This document shows positions 54,597 through 63,631 of a stretch of 64,000 nucleotides of DNA, in pieces. Within the stretch, counting starts at the first letter, position 1; each line of letters starts with the position of its first letter. Origin of the DNA: Limnohabitans sp. 2KL-27 (GTDB taxonomy: Bacteria > Pseudomonadota > Gammaproteobacteria > Burkholderiales > Burkholderiaceae_C). The notes beneath the pieces were generated by a model that saw nothing but the letters and a program-made list of their open reading frames with translations, had not been told where the DNA came from and made no database searches. The stretch spans positions 806,853 to 870,852 of the forward strand of contig NZ_CXOP01000002.1 of assembly GCF_001269345.1 (NCBI RefSeq), written 5' to 3'. The position numbers and the translations under genes were made by a program.

Positions 54597-55049
54597 ATGG
54601 ACTTGCGCAAACTGAAAACCCTGATTGATTTGGTGTCCGACTCGAATGTGTCGGAGCTGGAAATCACCGAAGCCGAAGGCAAGGTGCGCATCGTCAAGAG
54701 CATGGGCGTGGCCCAACCGGTCGTGATGCAGGCTGCTGCGCCTGTTGCTGCGGCGCCGATGGTGGCGGCTCCCGTTGCGCCGGTAGAGGCGGCGGCACCT
54801 GTTTCAGCGCCTGCTGGGCATGCGGTCAAATCACCCATGGTGGGCACGTTCTACCGCTCGTCCAGCCCCGGCGCAGCCCCTTTCATCCAGATCGGCTCGG
54901 TGGTCAAAGAGGGCGACACCTTGTGCATCATTGAAGCCATGAAGATCCTCAACGAGATCGAGTCCGACAAGTCCGGCACCGTCACGCAAATCCTGTGTGA
55001 AAACGGCCAGGCTGTGGAATACGGTCAGCCTCTTTTCATCGTCGAATAA
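54597..55049 (+). CDS. accB: Acetyl-CoA carboxylase biotin carboxyl carrier protein
   Basis: 150 residues. N-terminal helix-like region [16 protein letters not shown], an Ala/Pro/Val-rich linker and the biotinyl domain with the biotinylated Lys in [21 protein letters not shown] lies before the ATG. First gene of accB-accC-prmA. The 160 bp upstream hold no gene; the frequently linked aroQ is not there. Confidence 0.96.
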   Translation: MDLRKLKTLIDLVSDSNVSELEITEAEGKVRIVKSMGVAQPVVMQAAAPVAAAPMVAAPVAPVEAAAPVSAPAGHAVKSPMVGTFYRSSSPGAAPFIQIGSVVKEGDTLCIIEAMKILNEIESDKSGTVTQILCENGQAVEYGQPLFIVE

Positions 55050-55064
55050 CGCATCGGGGATTTC

Positions 55065-56414
55065 ATGTTCAAGAAAATCCTGGTCGCCAACCGAGGCGAA
55101 ATCGCCTTGCGCATCCAGCGCGCTTGTCGCGAACTGGGCGTCAAGGCGGTGATGGTCTATTCCGAAGCCGACAAAGAAGCCAAATACGTCAAACTGGCCG
55201 AAGAAGCCGTTTGTATTGGTCCAGCCGCTTCGCCGCTGAGCTACCTCAACATGCCCGCCATCATCTCGGCCGCCGAAGTGACGGACGCCGAGGCGATTCA
55301 CCCCGGGTACGGCTTCTTGAGTGAAAACGCCGACTTCGCCGAGCGGGTCGAGAAAAGCGGTTTCCAGTTCATTGGTCCCACGCCCGAGTCGATCCGCATC
55401 ATGGGCGACAAGGTGTCGGCCAAGCAGGCCATGATCCGCGCTGGCGTGCCCTGCGTGCCTGGCTCCGAAGGCGAATTGCCCGATGACCCGGTGCAAATCC
55501 GCCGCATTGCCAAAGCCGTGGGTTACCCGGTCATCATCAAGGCCGCTGGCGGCGGTGGTGGTCGTGGCATGCGTGTGGTTCACACCGAGGCGGCGCTCAT
55601 CAACGCCGTGCAAATGACCAAAGCCGAAGCCGGTGCAGCCTTTGGCAATCCGGCGGTCTACATGGAAAAGTTCCTGCAGAACCCACGGCACATCGAGATC
55701 CAGATTCTGGCCGACAAGTTCAAGAATGCGGTTTATTTGGGTGAGCGCGATTGTTCCATGCAGCGCCGTCACCAAAAAGTGATCGAAGAAGCGCCGGCAC
55801 CTGGTATTCCCCGCAAACTGATCGACAAGATTGGTGAGCGTTGCGTGGCCGCTTGCAAGAAGATTGGCTACCGCGGTGCGGGGACGTTCGAGTTTTTGTT
55901 TGAAAATGGCGAGTTCTATTTCATTGAAATGAACACCCGCGTCCAGGTGGAGCACCCGGTGACCGAATGGGTCACAGGCATAGACATCGTCAAGACCCAG
56001 ATCATGGTGGCTGCAGGCGAAAAATTGCCTTTCACCCAAAGGCAGATCGAAATTCGAGGCCATGCCATTGAATGCCGCATCAACGCCGAAGATCCTTTCA
56101 AGTTCACACCTTCGCCAGGTCGCGTCACATCGTGGCACATGCCCGGTGGTCCCGGCGTGCGGGTTGATTCGCATGTGTACAACAACTACTTTGTACCGCC
56201 GAACTACGACTCCATGATCGGCAAGCTGATCGTGCATGGCGACACCCGTGAGCAGGCCCTGGCCCGCATGCAAACCGCCTTGAACGAGACGGTGATCGAA
56301 GGCATCAACACCAACGTGCCTTTGCACCGCGAGTTGATGGTGGACGCCAAGTTCATGCAAGGTGGCACCAACATCCACTATCTGGAACACTGGCTGAGCC
56401 AGCACAAGCGCTGA
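55065..56414 (+). CDS. accC: Acetyl-CoA carboxylase, biotin carboxylase subunit
   Basis: 449 residues. Carboxylates biotin on AccB with ATP and bicarbonate for fatty acid synthesis. Signatures: [65 protein letters not shown], and [16 protein letters not shown] with the catalytic Glu and Arg. 15 bp after accB. Confidence 0.97.
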   Translation: MFKKILVANRGEIALRIQRACRELGVKAVMVYSEADKEAKYVKLAEEAVCIGPAASPLSYLNMPAIISAAEVTDAEAIHPGYGFLSENADFAERVEKSGFQFIGPTPESIRIMGDKVSAKQAMIRAGVPCVPGSEGELPDDPVQIRRIAKAVGYPVIIKAAGGGGGRGMRVVHTEAALINAVQMTKAEAGAAFGNPAVYMEKFLQNPRHIEIQILADKFKNAVYLGERDCSMQRRHQKVIEEAPAPGIPRKLIDKIGERCVAACKKIGYRGAGTFEFLFENGEFYFIEMNTRVQVEHPVTEWVTGIDIVKTQIMVAAGEKLPFTQRQIEIRGHAIECRINAEDPFKFTPSPGRVTSWHMPGGPGVRVDSHVYNNYFVPPNYDSMIGKLIVHGDTREQALARMQTALNETVIEGINTNVPLHRELMVDAKFMQGGTNIHYLEHWLSQHKR

Positions 56415-56420
56415 CACTGT

Positions 56421-57317
56421 ATGTTTGAACTGAGCCTGCTGTGCCCGGAAGACCGGGTCGATGTCTTGAGCGATGCCCTCGATGCCCTGGATGCCTTGAG
56501 TGTGTCGGTCGAAGACGCCGATGCCCAGACCCCTGCAGAGCAGGCCCTGTTTGGTGAGCCCGGCATGCCGCCGCCCAAGGATGGTTGGCAGCGCTCGCGC
56601 ATGGTGGCGTTGTTTGCGCAAGAGGCCCAAGCCCAAGAGGCGGTTCATCTCTTGTCTGTCCAAGACTTTTTCGATGGCTGCCGCATTCTGGGTGTTCAAG
56701 CCGTGGCCGACCAAGACTGGGTTCGTTTGACCCAATCGCAGTTTTCCCCCGTTGAAATCACCCCCGATTTCTGGATCGTGCCCACTTGGCACGAACCGCC
56801 CGCCCAGGCCCAACAGATCATTCGTCTCGATCCTGGGCTGGCTTTCGGCACGGGCACCCACCCGACCACCCGCATGTGCTTGCGCTGGATTGCGCAGCAT
56901 GGCGTGCAGGGTCAACGTGTGCTCGATTACGGCTGTGGCTCGGGCATTTTGGCGATCGGTGCGGCCAAATACGGCGCGAATGATATCGATGCGGTGGACA
57001 TCGACGAAGCGGCCGTGACGTCCACGGTTTTGAACGCCCAAGCCAATGGGGTGAACCTTCTGGCCGGTTTGCCTGACAAGGCTAAGGGGCCCTACCAAAC
57101 GGTGCTGGCCAATATTCTGGCCACGCCGCTGAAGGTTCTGGCGCCGCTGTTGTGCTCTTATGTCGCCCCATCGGGTGCCTTGGTGTTGGCGGGCATTTTG
57201 GCGCGTCAAGCCGATGAGCTGAAAGCTGCCTATGCGCCCTGGACCCAGCTTGAAGTGGCCGACAGTGAAGATGGCTGGATCCTCATGACGGCGACCTCGC
57301 CCGCCATCCCGTCCTGA
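56421..57317 (+). CDS. prmA: Ribosomal protein L11 methyltransferase
   Basis: 298 residues. S-adenosylmethionine-dependent methylation of L11. N-terminal L11-binding domain, linker DPGLAFGTGTHPTTRMCL, SAM motif VLDYGCGSGILAIGAAKYGA and NILATPLKVL. Starts 6 bp after accC; the accC-prmA order is common in beta-proteobacteria. Confidence 0.94.
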   Translation: MFELSLLCPEDRVDVLSDALDALDALSVSVEDADAQTPAEQALFGEPGMPPPKDGWQRSRMVALFAQEAQAQEAVHLLSVQDFFDGCRILGVQAVADQDWVRLTQSQFSPVEITPDFWIVPTWHEPPAQAQQIIRLDPGLAFGTGTHPTTRMCLRWIAQHGVQGQRVLDYGCGSGILAIGAAKYGANDIDAVDIDEAAVTSTVLNAQANGVNLLAGLPDKAKGPYQTVLANILATPLKVLAPLLCSYVAPSGALVLAGILARQADELKAAYAPWTQLEVADSEDGWILMTATSPAIPS

Positions 57318-57357
57318 TCTGTGCGGTGCCGAGGCTGGCCAAAATCACGGATATCGC

Positions 57358-58197
57358 ATGAGTTGGATCACCCGTTGCCCTGCATGCGGCACGACCTACA
57401 AGGTGGTGCCCGATCAACTCAAAATTGCCCAAGGTTGGTTGCGTTGCGGGCAATGCCAGCAGGCTTTTGACAGCTCGGGCCTGGTCCTCGACTGGCCCGA
57501 CGCCAGTCCAGATGCATCGCACGATCAGGTGTCAGCGCCTGGTGGTCAGAGGATGCCCATCGATGAGTTCCTCAAGCAGGAAGACCGTTCGCCATTGGCG
57601 CCAGCCATGACCGCGGTGGACGCCTTTGGCGAGGCGCTGTCTAGCTTTAAACCTCAGCCTCTGTTACCTGCCGAAGACCAGCTGCTTTCAAAATCTGGGG
57701 GCACGCCCAATCATGCCCAAGCGCAAGTGGGTGAGCGCCCGCCTCGATCCTGGTTGCTCGGCGTGTCGAATTTCCTGTTGCTGCTTGCATTGGGACTTCA
57801 ATGGCTCTGGATCGAGCGACATGTGTTGGCCAGCATGGATCCGGCTGTTGCCAAAGGCCTGAACACGGTGTGCCGCGTGCTGGGGTGTGAGGTATTGCCC
57901 TTGCAGATCAAGGATGGTGTGCTCATCGAAAGCTCCAGTCTGACACCACTTGTGGATGGTTTGGGGCTCAGCTGGTCTGTGCGCAATGTCACTGCACAAG
58001 CCGTGCAAATGCCCGCATTGGAATTGAGCTTGCTGGATGCGCAAGACAAAACCTTGGTGCGGCGGGTTTTGCTGGTGCGACAGCAGGGAGCGCCCAGTTC
58101 TCTGGAGCCTGGACAAACATGGGAGGGGCAATTGCATCTGTTGCCTGAAGTTGGCCTCTCGCCATCGGGTTACAGGTTGCTCAGTTTTTACCCCTGA
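57358..58197 (+). CDS. Zinc-ribbon (MJ0042) and DUF3426 domain membrane protein
   Basis: 279 residues. N-terminal zinc ribbon CPACGTTYKV...CGQCQQAF, a variable linker, one membrane segment (SNFLLLLALGLQWLWIER, about residues 135-155) and a C-terminal DUF3426 domain of the FxLyD type. Standard neighbour downstream of prmA in Burkholderiales; function unknown. Confidence 0.85.
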   Translation: MSWITRCPACGTTYKVVPDQLKIAQGWLRCGQCQQAFDSSGLVLDWPDASPDASHDQVSAPGGQRMPIDEFLKQEDRSPLAPAMTAVDAFGEALSSFKPQPLLPAEDQLLSKSGGTPNHAQAQVGERPPRSWLLGVSNFLLLLALGLQWLWIERHVLASMDPAVAKGLNTVCRVLGCEVLPLQIKDGVLIESSSLTPLVDGLGLSWSVRNVTAQAVQMPALELSLLDAQDKTLVRRVLLVRQQGAPSSLEPGQTWEGQLHLLPEVGLSPSGYRLLSFYP

Positions 58198-58250
58198 ACC
58201 CGGGTTTTGGGGTGCGATGACTTGAACGGCTGCTGCGAACCGTTCGTAAA

Positions 58251-58282
58251 AAAGCCCAACACTGTTGCCAGTATTGGGCTTT
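58251..58282 (-). terminator. Terminator downstream of the histone H1-like gene
   Basis: AAAGCCCAA at 58251-58259 pairs with TTGGGCTTT at 58274-58282, with an inner CACTG/CAGTA stem having one mismatch. On the minus strand the stem is followed by a T run, so it terminates the minus-strand histone-like transcript; on the plus strand only three T follow. Confidence 0.75.
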
Positions 58283-58307
58283 GCGCTACGAGCGTCTAAC
58301 GTTCGAA

Positions 58308-58823
58308 TCAGGGCTTAGCGGCCGAAGGAAACGGCCATGCAGCTTGAGGATTCAGCGTTGTCTGTGCAGCGGGGGCAGCGGGTGCTTTAGATGCCTTCTT
58401 TGCAGCAGGCTTTTTAGCGGCCTTTTTCACAGCTGGCTTTTTAGCAGCTGGTTTTTTGGCAGCAGTTTTCTTGGCGGCTGCTTTTTTAGCTGGAGCGGCT
58501 TTTTTGGCTGCTGGCTTTTTGGCGGCTGCTTTTTTAGGAGCTGCTTTTTTAGCTGGAGCGGCTTTTTTGGCTGCTGGCTTTTTGGCGGCTGCTTTTTTAG
58601 GAGCTGCTTTTTTAGCTGGAGCGGCTTTTTTGGCTGCTGGCTTTTTAGCGGCTACTTTTTTAGCTGCTGGCTTTTTGGCTGCAACAGCCTTTTTGGCCGG
58701 AGCTGCCTTTTTAGCTGCTGGCTTCTTGGCTGCGGCTACTTTTTTAGCTGCAGGTTTCTTGGCCGCGACGGCCTTCTTTGCGGGAGCAGCTTTTTTTGCT
58801 GCTGCTTTTTTTGCAGTTGCCAT
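58308..58823 (-). CDS. Histone H1-like (AlgP-type) lysine/alanine-rich protein
   Basis: About 171 residues composed almost wholly of Ala, Lys and Pro in PAKKA, KKPAAKK and similar units, ending in a short non-repetitive tail (TTLNPQAAWPF). Such proteins bind DNA non-specifically as eukaryotic H1-like nucleoid proteins. The start MATAKKAAAKK at 58823 has AAGGAG upstream. The reading frame is exact over a 63-bp tandem repeat. The palindrome GTTGAGAACTCAAC at 58842-58855 lies just upstream of the start. Confidence 0.85.
   Translation of the reverse strand: MATAKKAAAKKAAPAKKAVAAKKPAAKKVAAAKKPAAKKAAPAKKAVAAKKPAAKKVAAKKPAAKKAAPAKKAAPKKAAAKKPAAKKAAPAKKAAPKKAAAKKPAAKKAAPAKKAAAKKTAAKKPAAKKPAVKKAAKKPAAKKASKAPAAPAAQTTLNPQAAWPFPSAAKP
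58492..58650. repeat. 63-bp tandem repeat inside the histone H1-like gene
   Basis: The unit starting GGAGCGGCTTTTTTGG occurs at 58492, 58555 and 58618 (third copy partial). 63 bp is 21 codons, so copy number changes keep the frame. Expect length variation between strains. Confidence 0.85.
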
Positions 58824-59015
58824 GATTTTCTCCTTGATCAAGTTGAGAACTCAACGGAAAGGGAACGCTTGGTGCTTGTTGGATTGCACAAAGCGATCCA
58901 TGGCGCTGAGGAAACCCCCAACACCATGAACGCGGGAAAGCCACAGCGCACAACACCCGAGGGCGCTGCAAACTGTGGCTTGAAGAGGGGTTGCATTGAA
59001 GGGGTGTTCAGAAGA

Positions 59016-60143
59016 TCAGTCCCAGGACAAAGCCCCGCCAGTTTGATACTCGATGACCCGGGTTTCAAAGAAATTGCGTTCTTTCTTCAGGTCAATCATT
59101 TCGCTCATCCAGGGGAAGGGATTTTCTTCGTTGGGGAAGAGGGCTTCCAAGCCGATCTGGGTGGCACGGCGGTTGGCGATATAACGCAAATAACCTTTGA
59201 ACATGGATGCGTTCATGCCCAGCACGCCACGCGGCATGGTGTCTTCGGCATAACGGTATTCCAATTCCACCGCGTGGAGGAACAGCTCTTTGATTTCTGC
59301 TTTGAACTCCGCAGTCCACAACTGAGGATTCTCGTGCTTGATGGTGTTGATCATGTCAATACCAAAGTTGCAGTGCATGGATTCGTCGCGCAGGATGTAT
59401 TGGTACTGCTCAGCGGCACCGGTCATCTTGTTTTGACGGCCCAAGGCCAGAATTTGTGTGAAGCCGACGTAGAAGAAAAGACCTTCCATCAAGCAAGCAA
59501 ACACAATCAAGGACTTGAGCAAAGTCTGATCGGTTTCTTGCGTTCCGGTCTTGAAGTGCGGGTCCATGATCACGTTGATGAACGGGATCAGAAATTCGTC
59601 CTTGTCGCGGATGGATTTGACTTCGTTGTAGGCGTTGAAAATCTCACTCTCATCCAAGCCCAACGACTCTGTGATGTATTGGTAAGCGTGGGTGTGGATC
59701 GCTTCTTCAAAGGCTTGGCGCAACAGGAACTGGCGGCATTCGGGGGCCGTGATGTGGCGGTAAGTGCCCAGGGTGATGTTGTTGGCCGCCAAAGAGTCTG
59801 CGGTCACAAAGAACCCCAGGTTGCGCTTGACCATGCGACGCTCGTCTTCGGTCAGACCGTTGGGGTCTTTCCACAGGGCGATGTCGCGGTTCATGTTGAC
59901 TTCTTGCGGCATCCAATGGTTGGCGCAGGTGGCCAGGTATTTCTCCCAAGCCCATTTGTATTTGAAAGGCACCAACTGGTTGACGTCGGTCTGGCCGTTG
60001 ATGATGCGTTTGTCGGCCGCAGTCATGCGGCGAGGGCTGGCTGTTGGAGATGCAGCAGCAGACGCTGAGCCTGCATCAGCGCCGGAGAATGAGGGCATCG
60101 CAGTCGGCGATGCAGGTTTGACTTGTTCGTCCCAGGACAACAT
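59016..60143 (-). CDS. nrdB: Ribonucleoside-diphosphate reductase, beta subunit (class Ia)
   Basis: 375 residues. Houses the diiron-tyrosyl radical cofactor. Metal ligands and radical region are in [16 protein letters not shown] and [15 protein letters not shown], with later [10 protein letters not shown] and [10 protein letters not shown]. It follows nrdA on the minus strand after 141 bp in which I see no gene. Confidence 0.95.
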   Translation of the reverse strand: MLSWDEQVKPASPTAMPSFSGADAGSASAAASPTASPRRMTAADKRIINGQTDVNQLVPFKYKWAWEKYLATCANHWMPQEVNMNRDIALWKDPNGLTEDERRMVKRNLGFFVTADSLAANNITLGTYRHITAPECRQFLLRQAFEEAIHTHAYQYITESLGLDESEIFNAYNEVKSIRDKDEFLIPFINVIMDPHFKTGTQETDQTLLKSLIVFACLMEGLFFYVGFTQILALGRQNKMTGAAEQYQYILRDESMHCNFGIDMINTIKHENPQLWTAEFKAEIKELFLHAVELEYRYAEDTMPRGVLGMNASMFKGYLRYIANRRATQIGLEALFPNEENPFPWMSEMIDLKKERNFFETRVIEYQTGGALSWD

Positions 60144-60284
60144 AAAAAATTCCAGTTCTCAAATTATGAAAGCAAGCGCACAAAAATCAAAGAAGCGATT
60201 CACTTTTTCGATGTGCACGACCGTGAAGTGTTGTTCAATTGCATCGCACTTGGCTTGTCACAGCAAAGTGCAATGCTTTTCAAA

Positions 60285-63206
60285 TCACTGACAGGCTTCA
60301 CAACCAGGGTCGTCGATCGCGCAAAACTTGACGTCGGTGGCGGGTGACGTATTCATTGCTGCTTGCGCGGCGGCTGCAGCGGCGTCCATGGCACTTGTGC
60401 CACTGGCGGGAGAACCCGAGGAAGACACCGCGTTGTGTGAGCCGGAATTCACCGTGGATTTCTCAACTTGCGTAGCGCTGGATGTGCGCAAGTAGTAAGT
60501 GGTTTTCAGGCCACGCAACCAAGCGAGCTTGTAAGTGTCATCGAGCTTTTTGCCCGACGCACCAGCCATGTAAATGTTGAGCGACTGGGCTTGGTCAATC
60601 CATTTTTGACGACGCGCTGCAGCTTCCACCAGCCACGTGGTTTCAACCTCAAACGCGGTGGCGTAGAGCGCTTTGATTTCTTGTGGCACGCGGTCGATGG
60701 GGCGCAGCGAGCCGTCGAAGTGCTTCAGGTCCATGACCATGACGTCGTCCCACAGGCCCAAGCGCTTCAAGTCACGCACCAAGTAGCCGTTGATCACGGT
60801 GAACTCACCAGAGAGGTTGGACTTGACCGAGAGATTGCCAAAGCAAGGCTCGATCGAGGCATCGACGCCAATGATGTTGGAAATCGTGGCGGTGGGGGCA
60901 ATGGCGACACAGTTGGAGTTGCGCATGCCGTCAGCAGCAATTTTTTGGCGCAGCGTATCCCAATCGAGCGTGGATGAACGGTCGACTTCGACATAGCCGC
61001 CGCGTTCGCGCTCCAGCAGGTTCAGCGTGTCCAGAGGCAAGATGCCCTGATCCCACAGCGAGCCTTTGTAGGTGGCGTATTGACCACGCTCTTTGGCCAG
61101 TTCGGTCGAAGCCCAATAGGCGTAATAGCAAATCGCTTCCATGGACTGGTCGGCAAATTCCACCGCCGCTTGGGAAGCGTAGGGGACGCGCATTTCGTAC
61201 AGCGAATCCTGAAAGCCCATCAAGCCCAGACCAACAGGACGGTGGCGCATGTTGGAGTCACGGGCTTTCTTGACGGCGTAGTAATTGATGTCGATCACGT
61301 TGTCCAGCATGCGCATGGCGATCGTGATGGTCTTTTTCAATTTGTCGTGGTCAATGACTTTCCCGTCGGCGCTGTCTTTGAGGTGGCGCGACAAGTTGAC
61401 CGAGCCGAGGTTGCAGACCGCGGTTTCGGTGTCGCTGGTGTTGAGCGTGATCTCGGTGCACAGGTTGGACGAGTGAACCACGCCGACGTGCTGCTGCGGC
61501 GAGCGCACGTTGCAAGGGTCCTTGAAAGTGATCCAGGGGTGGCCGGTTTCAAACAGCATCGACAGCATCTTGCGCCACAGGTCGGTGGCGGGCAAGGTCT
61601 TGCTGGGCTTGATTTCGCCGCGTGCGGCTTTTTGTTCGTAAGCCACGTAGGCTTTTTCAAAGGCCAAGCCAAACAGATCGTGCAAATCGGGCACGTCCGA
61701 TGGCGAGAACAGGGTCCAGCTGCCCTTTTCCATCACGCGGCGCATGAACAGATCGGGAATCCAGTTGGCCGTGTTCATGTCATGGGTGCGGCGGCGGTCA
61801 TCGCCAGTGTTCTTGCGCAGTTCCAGGAATTCTTCGATGTCCAGGTGCCAGGTTTCCAAATAGGTGCAGACGGCACCCTTGCGCTTGCCGCCCTGATTGA
61901 CTGCTACGGCTGTGTCGTTGACCACTTTCAGGAAAGGCACCACGCCTTGCGATTCGCCGTTGGTGCCCTTGATGTGCGAGCCCATGGCACGTACGCGTGT
62001 CCAGTCGTTGCCCAGGCCGCCCGCAAACTTGGACAGCAGAGCGTTTTCTTTGATCGACTCGTAAATGCCGTCCAGATCGTCGGGCACGGTGGTCAGGTAG
62101 CAGCTGGAGAGTTGCGAACGCAAAGTGCCGCTGTTGAACAGCGTGGGTGTGGAAGACATGAAGTCGAACGAGGACAGGATCTCGTAAAACTCGATGGCAC
62201 GGGCTTCGCGGTTGATTTCGTTGAGCGACAAGCCCATGGCCACGCGCATGAAGAAGGCCTGAGGCATCTCGATGCGGGTCTTGCGCACGTGCAGGAAGTA
62301 GCGGTCATACAGAGTTTGCAGGCCCAGGTAATCAAACTGCAGATCGCGCTCGGGCTTGAGCGCTGCGGCCAGTTGCTTGAGGTCGAACTGGAGCAGTTTC
62401 TCATCCAGCAGGTCGTTGTCCACGCCCTTTTTGATGAATTGCGGGAAGTAGTTGATGTACTCCTCGGCCATCTGGTCTTGCGTCACTTCCTTGCCCAGGA
62501 TTTCTTTGGCGATGGTGTGCATCAGCAGACGGGCAGTGACGTAGGTGTAGTCCGGGTCTTTCTCGATCAGGGTGCGTGATGCGAGGATGGATGCTTTGTA
62601 GACCTCTTCCATGGGCACGCCGTCATACAGGTTGCGCATGGTTTCAGCCACGATGGGCTCGGGGCTCACATCCTTGCCCAAGCCTGCGCAGGCATTGATC
62701 ATCAGCGTTTTGAGGTAATCCAGGTCCAGTGCGACGCGTTGACCGCCATCGATCACGTGCAGACGTGGCTCGGCAGGTGTGGGCGCCACTTGCTGTTGTT
62801 GCGCACGCTCTTGGGTGCGACGCTCACGGTAAAGCACATAGGCGCGTGCAACTTCGTGGTTGCTGCTGCGCATCAGGCCCAGCTCGACTTGGTCTTGGAC
62901 GTCTTCGATGTGGAAGGTGCCGCCCCCGGGACGTGAACGGACCAAAGCGCGAACCACGTTTTGGGTCAATTCTTCGACCACTTCCCGCACGCTGGCAGAC
63001 GCTGCGCCTTGGGTGCCGTGTACCGCCAAAAACGCTTTCATCAGGGCAACGGCGATCTTGTTCGGTTCAAAGGGCACCACGGCGCCATTGCGGCGAATGA
63101 TCTGGTAATTGGCAAGTGCCTGCAAGCTGGGGAGGCTGCTTTGTCCAGCTTCAGGCTGGCGAATCAGGGCAGGTGATGGGGAGGCGATGTTCAGGGCTGA
63201 TTGCAT
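60285..63206 (-). CDS. nrdA: Ribonucleoside-diphosphate reductase, alpha subunit (class Ia)
   Basis: 973 residues. Reduces ribonucleotides to deoxyribonucleotides. An N-terminal ATP-cone (YQIIRRNGAVVPFEPNKIA) is present. Active-site motifs: LSSCYLTTVPDDLDGI, SNLCTEITLN with the conserved Asn/Cys/Glu, AVCNLGSVNLSRHL, and a C-terminal CEAC redox pair. I start at ATG 63206 (MQSALNIASP) since the longer frame begins with a poor TTG. Controlled by NrdR boxes upstream. Confidence 0.95.
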   Translation of the reverse strand: MQSALNIASPSPALIRQPEAGQSSLPSLQALANYQIIRRNGAVVPFEPNKIAVALMKAFLAVHGTQGAASASVREVVEELTQNVVRALVRSRPGGGTFHIEDVQDQVELGLMRSSNHEVARAYVLYRERRTQERAQQQQVAPTPAEPRLHVIDGGQRVALDLDYLKTLMINACAGLGKDVSPEPIVAETMRNLYDGVPMEEVYKASILASRTLIEKDPDYTYVTARLLMHTIAKEILGKEVTQDQMAEEYINYFPQFIKKGVDNDLLDEKLLQFDLKQLAAALKPERDLQFDYLGLQTLYDRYFLHVRKTRIEMPQAFFMRVAMGLSLNEINREARAIEFYEILSSFDFMSSTPTLFNSGTLRSQLSSCYLTTVPDDLDGIYESIKENALLSKFAGGLGNDWTRVRAMGSHIKGTNGESQGVVPFLKVVNDTAVAVNQGGKRKGAVCTYLETWHLDIEEFLELRKNTGDDRRRTHDMNTANWIPDLFMRRVMEKGSWTLFSPSDVPDLHDLFGLAFEKAYVAYEQKAARGEIKPSKTLPATDLWRKMLSMLFETGHPWITFKDPCNVRSPQQHVGVVHSSNLCTEITLNTSDTETAVCNLGSVNLSRHLKDSADGKVIDHDKLKKTITIAMRMLDNVIDINYYAVKKARDSNMRHRPVGLGLMGFQDSLYEMRVPYASQAAVEFADQSMEAICYYAYWASTELAKERGQYATYKGSLWDQGILPLDTLNLLERERGGYVEVDRSSTLDWDTLRQKIAADGMRNSNCVAIAPTATISNIIGVDASIEPCFGNLSVKSNLSGEFTVINGYLVRDLKRLGLWDDVMVMDLKHFDGSLRPIDRVPQEIKALYATAFEVETTWLVEAAARRQKWIDQAQSLNIYMAGASGKKLDDTYKLAWLRGLKTTYYLRTSSATQVEKSTVNSGSHNAVSSSGSPASGTSAMDAAAAAAQAAMNTSPATDVKFCAIDDPGCEACQ

Positions 63207-63293
63207 GGTTATTTCTTTGAATTTTGGTGATCTTGGGCTGTGAGACAAGACACTTGAACTGGCGTCTTGTTTAATTGTGAAAATTTGTAAGAG

Positions 63294-63309
63294 ACACTAT
63301 ATCTGGTGT
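63294..63309. promoter_or_regulatory. NrdR box 1
   Basis: ACACTATATCTGGTGT, a close match to the 16-bp NrdR palindrome ACACAATATATTGTGT. It overlaps the -10 of the nrdA promoter. Confidence 0.82.
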
Positions 63310-63324
63310 CTGCCATCTACACAA
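63296..63324 (-). promoter_or_regulatory. nrdAB promoter
   Basis: On the minus strand TTGTGT (63324-63319) is followed after 17 bp by TATAGT (63301-63296). Transcription would start near 63290, giving a leader of about 85 nt. Confidence 0.75.
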
Positions 63325-63325
63325 G

Positions 63326-63341
63326 CCACTACAGGTAGTGT
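63326..63341. promoter_or_regulatory. NrdR box 2
   Basis: CCACTACAGGTAGTGT, a second palindrome 32 bp from the first (three helical turns), the usual spacing for paired NrdR boxes. Confidence 0.72.
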
Positions 63342-63631
63342 ACCGGCCTGTTTTATCAGTCAACTGGGAAGTGGGCCAAAAAATCCATGCGCCAGCGTTG
63401 GGGCTGCGATCTTTCACTTGCTGAAAAAAAGCCCGGGAAGGCCGGTTTTGACTGGTTTGCATGTGGCCGATTCAGGCCTGATGCGGCTTGCCAAGCAATT
63501 TTTGTTTTGAAAGCCTTGATTGACGCGATGCGCGTGATCGCAGTTGTCTCCCAAGTCCAAACCACCCGTCTCCTGGATGCTTGAGTTGGGGCCATGAAAA
63601 TATATTTTTTGCCTTGGGCGGCGAGGACGGA
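63342..63631. other. Intergenic region between nrdA promoter and ampD
   Basis: 290 bp without a recognisable gene, RNA or terminator; the short open frames on both strands have no family features. Confidence 0.5.

Noticed and set aside
54831..57209. Minus-strand open frame of 792 codons opposite accC and prmA
   Set aside because: Shadow of well-supported genes; no recognisable motif or ribosome binding site.
58492..58650. Tandem repeats considered as a CRISPR array
   Set aside because: Repeats are contiguous, coding and without spacers.
58281..60068. Plus-strand open frame of 595 codons with a Cys/Phe/Gly-rich start
   Set aside because: It is the antisense of the lysine/alanine repeats and of nrdB.
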